From the NCBI RefSeq assembly GCF_006345815.1, contig NZ_VCIG01000005.1:62001-126000 (forward strand): a stretch of 64,000 nucleotides of DNA. Direction: 5' to 3'. The notes under the pieces are model-generated. The model saw only the letters and a list, made by a program, of their open reading frames with translations. It had not been told where the DNA came from and made no database searches. A program made the translations under genes and the position numbers. Positions 61,684 to 64,000 of this stretch are shown piece after piece (the first letter of the stretch is position 1; the number at the start of each line of letters is the position of its first letter). The stretch is from Ochrobactrum sp. CGA5. Its GTDB lineage: Bacteria; Pseudomonadota; Alphaproteobacteria; Rhizobiales; Rhizobiaceae.

Positions 61684-63941
61684 GCGGGTTCCTCCACCTG
61701 TACCTTGCGTCTGCCAGCGAGAATCGAGGACCAGCGTGCGTCGAAGACTTGCCGATCGATGCGCTCGATGAGCGCGATAGTCGAGGCCCTGTCGGTTGCA
61801 GATGTATCGTCCGCTCCCAACATTTGTGCTGAAGGCAACCAATAGGAGCGCAAACCCGACTGTTTCAGCTTCAACCCGAGATCTAGTCCCTTCTCGTGGG
61901 TGCCGAGATAACCGCGCGTGAAACCACCGACCGAAAACAGGGCTTCGCGTGGAAGGATACAGCACTCGAACGTAGCCGTTGCCACTTCCGTCAAGGACAT
62001 TCCTGAAATGGTGTCGATGGGATAACCTGCATAGCGACTGATAAGGGCGCGACCTGCCGACATGCCGGACTGTGGGCCGGCAACCCAGGTTCCCGCCCAG
62101 CGAATAGAGTCATCCTCATAGGTAAGTGTAGGAGAAAGAACACAGTCTTTATGCGCATCATAGGCGCTGAGGAGCTTGTTCAGCCATCCAGAACGGCGCG
62201 GCAGCAGCGATCCAGCCAGAAATATGACCTGCTCGGTCGAGACCGTACGGGCACCGACTTCCAGCGCATCGTAGAGGTCTTCCGACCCCGTTGCGGAAAC
62301 GAGCCGGATGCGCAGGCGGTAGAAATCTGCAAGACGCCGGATCTGGACGCCGACACGGTCAATGATCTCGGTCGCAGCAGCAATCACGATCGGCGCGATG
62401 CGGGTTTCGGGATCAAGCGCAAGAAGTGCCAGTAAAGGTTCGATTTCTTCGACGCGCTCGTCGATACCGATGATAATCGCGGGTCCTGCCGCATCTTCGA
62501 AAGGCCCAAGATCGACCACACCGAAGACTTCCGGCGCAGGACGATTGACGCCGCGCAGCAGCGGCACGAGTTGTTGATCGATAATATGGCGCAAAGCCCA
62601 TGCATTCGGATCAGTCGCACGGATTTGCCGGACAATAGCATCACGCGATGTCACGCGGGTCGGCGTCAACGGGAAGAAGGCACGGCGTCCATCGCTGATT
62701 GCAAGTTCGAGGTAGAAGGGCGAGGTGCTGTCACCGTTAAGTTCGTGCGCGAAGACCACGAAACCATGGGCGTGACGGTTGGGGTCAAGACCGGCATTGA
62801 ATGGCGGCTGACTGTCGAATTCGCGCGTGACGTCGGGTCGGTCGATACGGGTCCAGCTCGTATCGAGCTGGATCTCACCGCGATGACGGCGCAGCTTCAC
62901 ACTTTCCACGTGGTTGTCGGGGTCGAGCAGCCAACCTGAAATCAGCATACCGCTGCCTTCAACCCTGAAGATGTTGTCTATCCCCATCCGAACCGGAAAG
63001 GGAAGGCTGGATACGGTGTCGGCACCGTCGAAGCGATTTGCGGCAGAGCGCATGCGTAGCAGTATGTCAGTCGAGCTGCGTACCCGTGGGAGGATAGCTC
63101 GGATATGACCCGGGGTTTCACGCGAACCGGACAACAGTCTGCGATCATAGACTTCGGTAAAACGCCAGCCCCTTCGCCCACGAAACAAAAGTCGCTCTAC
63201 ATCAGTTGGTTCTACTGGCTCACTGGCAAGCAAAAGGCCTGCAAATCCCGAGGCTTCATCGTTAAGGTCGGGCCGAGCGAAAACGCTGATTGCGCATTCC
63301 GCGAGCGAAGGATTTTTGCCGCTGATCAATAACCGGGTAACGGCAGGTGTCAAATCCTGTGCCCAGCCCTGAACGAAAATTTCGCCTTCGTCACTGCCCC
63401 CGATGAGTTCGATGCAGCCATCGGAACGGGCTCCTGACTGCAGCAGAACGGTGATGGCCGAAAGTTTCTTCCGGCTGATAGGGCCTGAAATGAGACCTTC
63501 TACCAGCTCATCAATAACGCTTGGCAAACTCGGTCCAGCCAGATCACTGACCATGGCGACAAAATCGGCAATAGAAGCGGAGCGCGAAGCAAAATTGTAG
63601 CGGGCTACTTTTGTGCGGTGCTGGAACATGATTGTCTTGAGGATGCCACGGCGCAAAGCAGCAGTTGGCACGATAGCTACGAAACCATGCGTTCCGGTGG
63701 GTGAAGGCTCCTTGAGCGGCCATGTTATCAGACTTGTTTTCACGCTTACGGCTGGATCGCCATTGAGAAAGGCGGTTATCTGATCACCTGCAGCGCTGCC
63801 GATACCAAGTACCAGCACCAGCGTTTCTTCGATCACGCTGCCGACGACCATTTCGCCTTCCCTCATCATGGGAGGGCGATCTGGTGTGCGTAGCTGTCTC
63901 ACGACTGGCTTTTCCGTGTTGGGGCGTTCGTCTTGCACCAT
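61680..63941 (-). CDS. Large GT2-like glycosyltransferase with long N-terminal region
   Basis: A 753-residue protein. The C-terminal ~270 residues (about 480-740) have a GT2/GT-A-like organisation: AIIIGIDERVEEIEPLLALL, QVIFLAGSLLPRRSGWL, RYAGYPIDTISGMSL, TFECCILPREALFSVGGF, ending in LDLGLKLKQSGL. The usual DxD is replaced by FLAGSLLPR, so catalysis is uncertain. The N-terminal ~470 residues hold at least two beta-rich, carbohydrate-binding-like segments (about 175-215 and 325-420, the latter with GSGMLISGWLLDPDNHVESV). It overlaps the GT4 gene by ATGA and follows another gene by 11 bases, with GAGGA upstream. Confidence 0.75.
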   Translation of the reverse strand: MVQDERPNTEKPVVRQLRTPDRPPMMREGEMVVGSVIEETLVLVLGIGSAAGDQITAFLNGDPAVSVKTSLITWPLKEPSPTGTHGFVAIVPTAALRRGILKTIMFQHRTKVARYNFASRSASIADFVAMVSDLAGPSLPSVIDELVEGLISGPISRKKLSAITVLLQSGARSDGCIELIGGSDEGEIFVQGWAQDLTPAVTRLLISGKNPSLAECAISVFARPDLNDEASGFAGLLLASEPVEPTDVERLLFRGRRGWRFTEVYDRRLLSGSRETPGHIRAILPRVRSSTDILLRMRSAANRFDGADTVSSLPFPVRMGIDNIFRVEGSGMLISGWLLDPDNHVESVKLRRHRGEIQLDTSWTRIDRPDVTREFDSQPPFNAGLDPNRHAHGFVVFAHELNGDSTSPFYLELAISDGRRAFFPLTPTRVTSRDAIVRQIRATDPNAWALRHIIDQQLVPLLRGVNRPAPEVFGVVDLGPFEDAAGPAIIIGIDERVEEIEPLLALLALDPETRIAPIVIAAATEIIDRVGVQIRRLADFYRLRIRLVSATGSEDLYDALEVGARTVSTEQVIFLAGSLLPRRSGWLNKLLSAYDAHKDCVLSPTLTYEDDSIRWAGTWVAGPQSGMSAGRALISRYAGYPIDTISGMSLTEVATATFECCILPREALFSVGGFTRGYLGTHEKGLDLGLKLKQSGLRSYWLPSAQMLGADDTSATDRASTIALIERIDRQVFDARWSSILAGRRKVQVEEPA

Positions 63942-63952
63942 CCCGTTCGTCC

Positions 63953-64000
63953 TCAGGGCATGACCGCAAGCGTTAGAAGCGCGCCCGCAACGAACCCCGT
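63953..64000 (-). CDS. 3' end of an unidentified gene (partial)
   Basis: The last bases of the window read open on the minus strand and end in TGA at 63953-63955. The peptide TGFVAGALLTLAVMP is hydrophobic, as in the last helix of a membrane protein. It lies 11 bases before the large GT2-like gene, in the same operon. Its family cannot be told; a polysaccharide transporter or polymerase would fit the context. Confidence 0.5.
   Translation of the reverse strand, partial: TGFVAGALLTLAVMP

Noticed and set aside
61684-61965. N-terminal extension of the GT4 gene to 61965.
   Set aside because: The extension overlaps the upstream GT2-like gene and shows no conservation pattern, while the ATG at 61683 has GGAGGA upstream and an ATGA overlap.

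Overview
The window reads as chromosomal DNA of an alphaproteobacterium of the order Hyphomicrobiales, most likely Brucellaceae (the Ochrobactrum/Brucella group). This is an inference from moderately high GC content, codon use, the gene families present and short head-to-tail palindromic repeats of a type common in that group. No rRNA, tRNA, CRISPR array, transposase or phage gene was seen. Gene order is dense, with many 4-base ATGA overlaps that mark operons.

Layout. (1) 0-8.2 kb, regulators and exporters: an SDR-fold oxidoreductase lacking its catalytic Tyr and Lys, divergent from a LysR regulator; a TetR-EamA exporter operon divergent from an MFS exporter around a 40-bp palindrome; a GAF-LytTR regulator; msrB; a Crp/Fnr regulator. 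(2) 8.5-37.9 kb, a large Wzx/Wzy-type exopolysaccharide locus. It has a LuxR regulator with a pseudo-receiver, a chain-length (PCP) protein with a damaged ATPase motif, a Wza-like export protein, GDP-fucose synthesis (gmd, fcl), a WecA-like initiating transferase, a flippase, a candidate polymerase, about six glycosyltransferases, an acetyltransferase, a pyruvyltransferase, a secreted DUF4038 hydrolase, and an unusual nucleotide-sugar module (cytidylyltransferase, sugar C-methyltransferase, RmlC-like epimerase, SDR epimerase, DUF4910 protein, PIG-L deacetylase, class III aminotransferase). (3) 38-41.9 kb: asparaginase, amino-acid permease, GntR/FCD regulator and a small protein. (4) 42.2-56.6 kb, sugar uptake and catabolism: an RbsABC-like transporter with a TIM-barrel isomerase and a Gfo/Idh dehydrogenase, headed by a translationally coupled 25-codon leader; then a full xylose set, lacI-type regulator-xylB-xylA divergent from xylFGH. 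(5) 56.9-59.1 kb: an HPP-CBS membrane protein and an AI-2E family protein. (6) 59.1-64 kb: part of a second polysaccharide locus (pyruvyltransferase, GT4, a 753-residue GT2-like protein) running off the right edge.

How it works together. Region 2 contains each stage of lipid-linked polysaccharide assembly: priming (PNPT family), chain extension (GT2/GT4), decoration (acetyl, pyruvyl, deacetylase), flipping, polymerisation, length control and export. The sugar module at 31.9-37.9 kb is the part least well explained by known pathways: it has CDP-sugar and C-methylation enzymes but no recognisable sugar 4,6-dehydratase other than Gmd. Region 4 would supply xylose to the pentose phosphate pathway and a second, unidentified sugar or glycoside to an oxidation/isomerisation route.

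All functions are from reading sequence and recalled family motifs; no database search was run.
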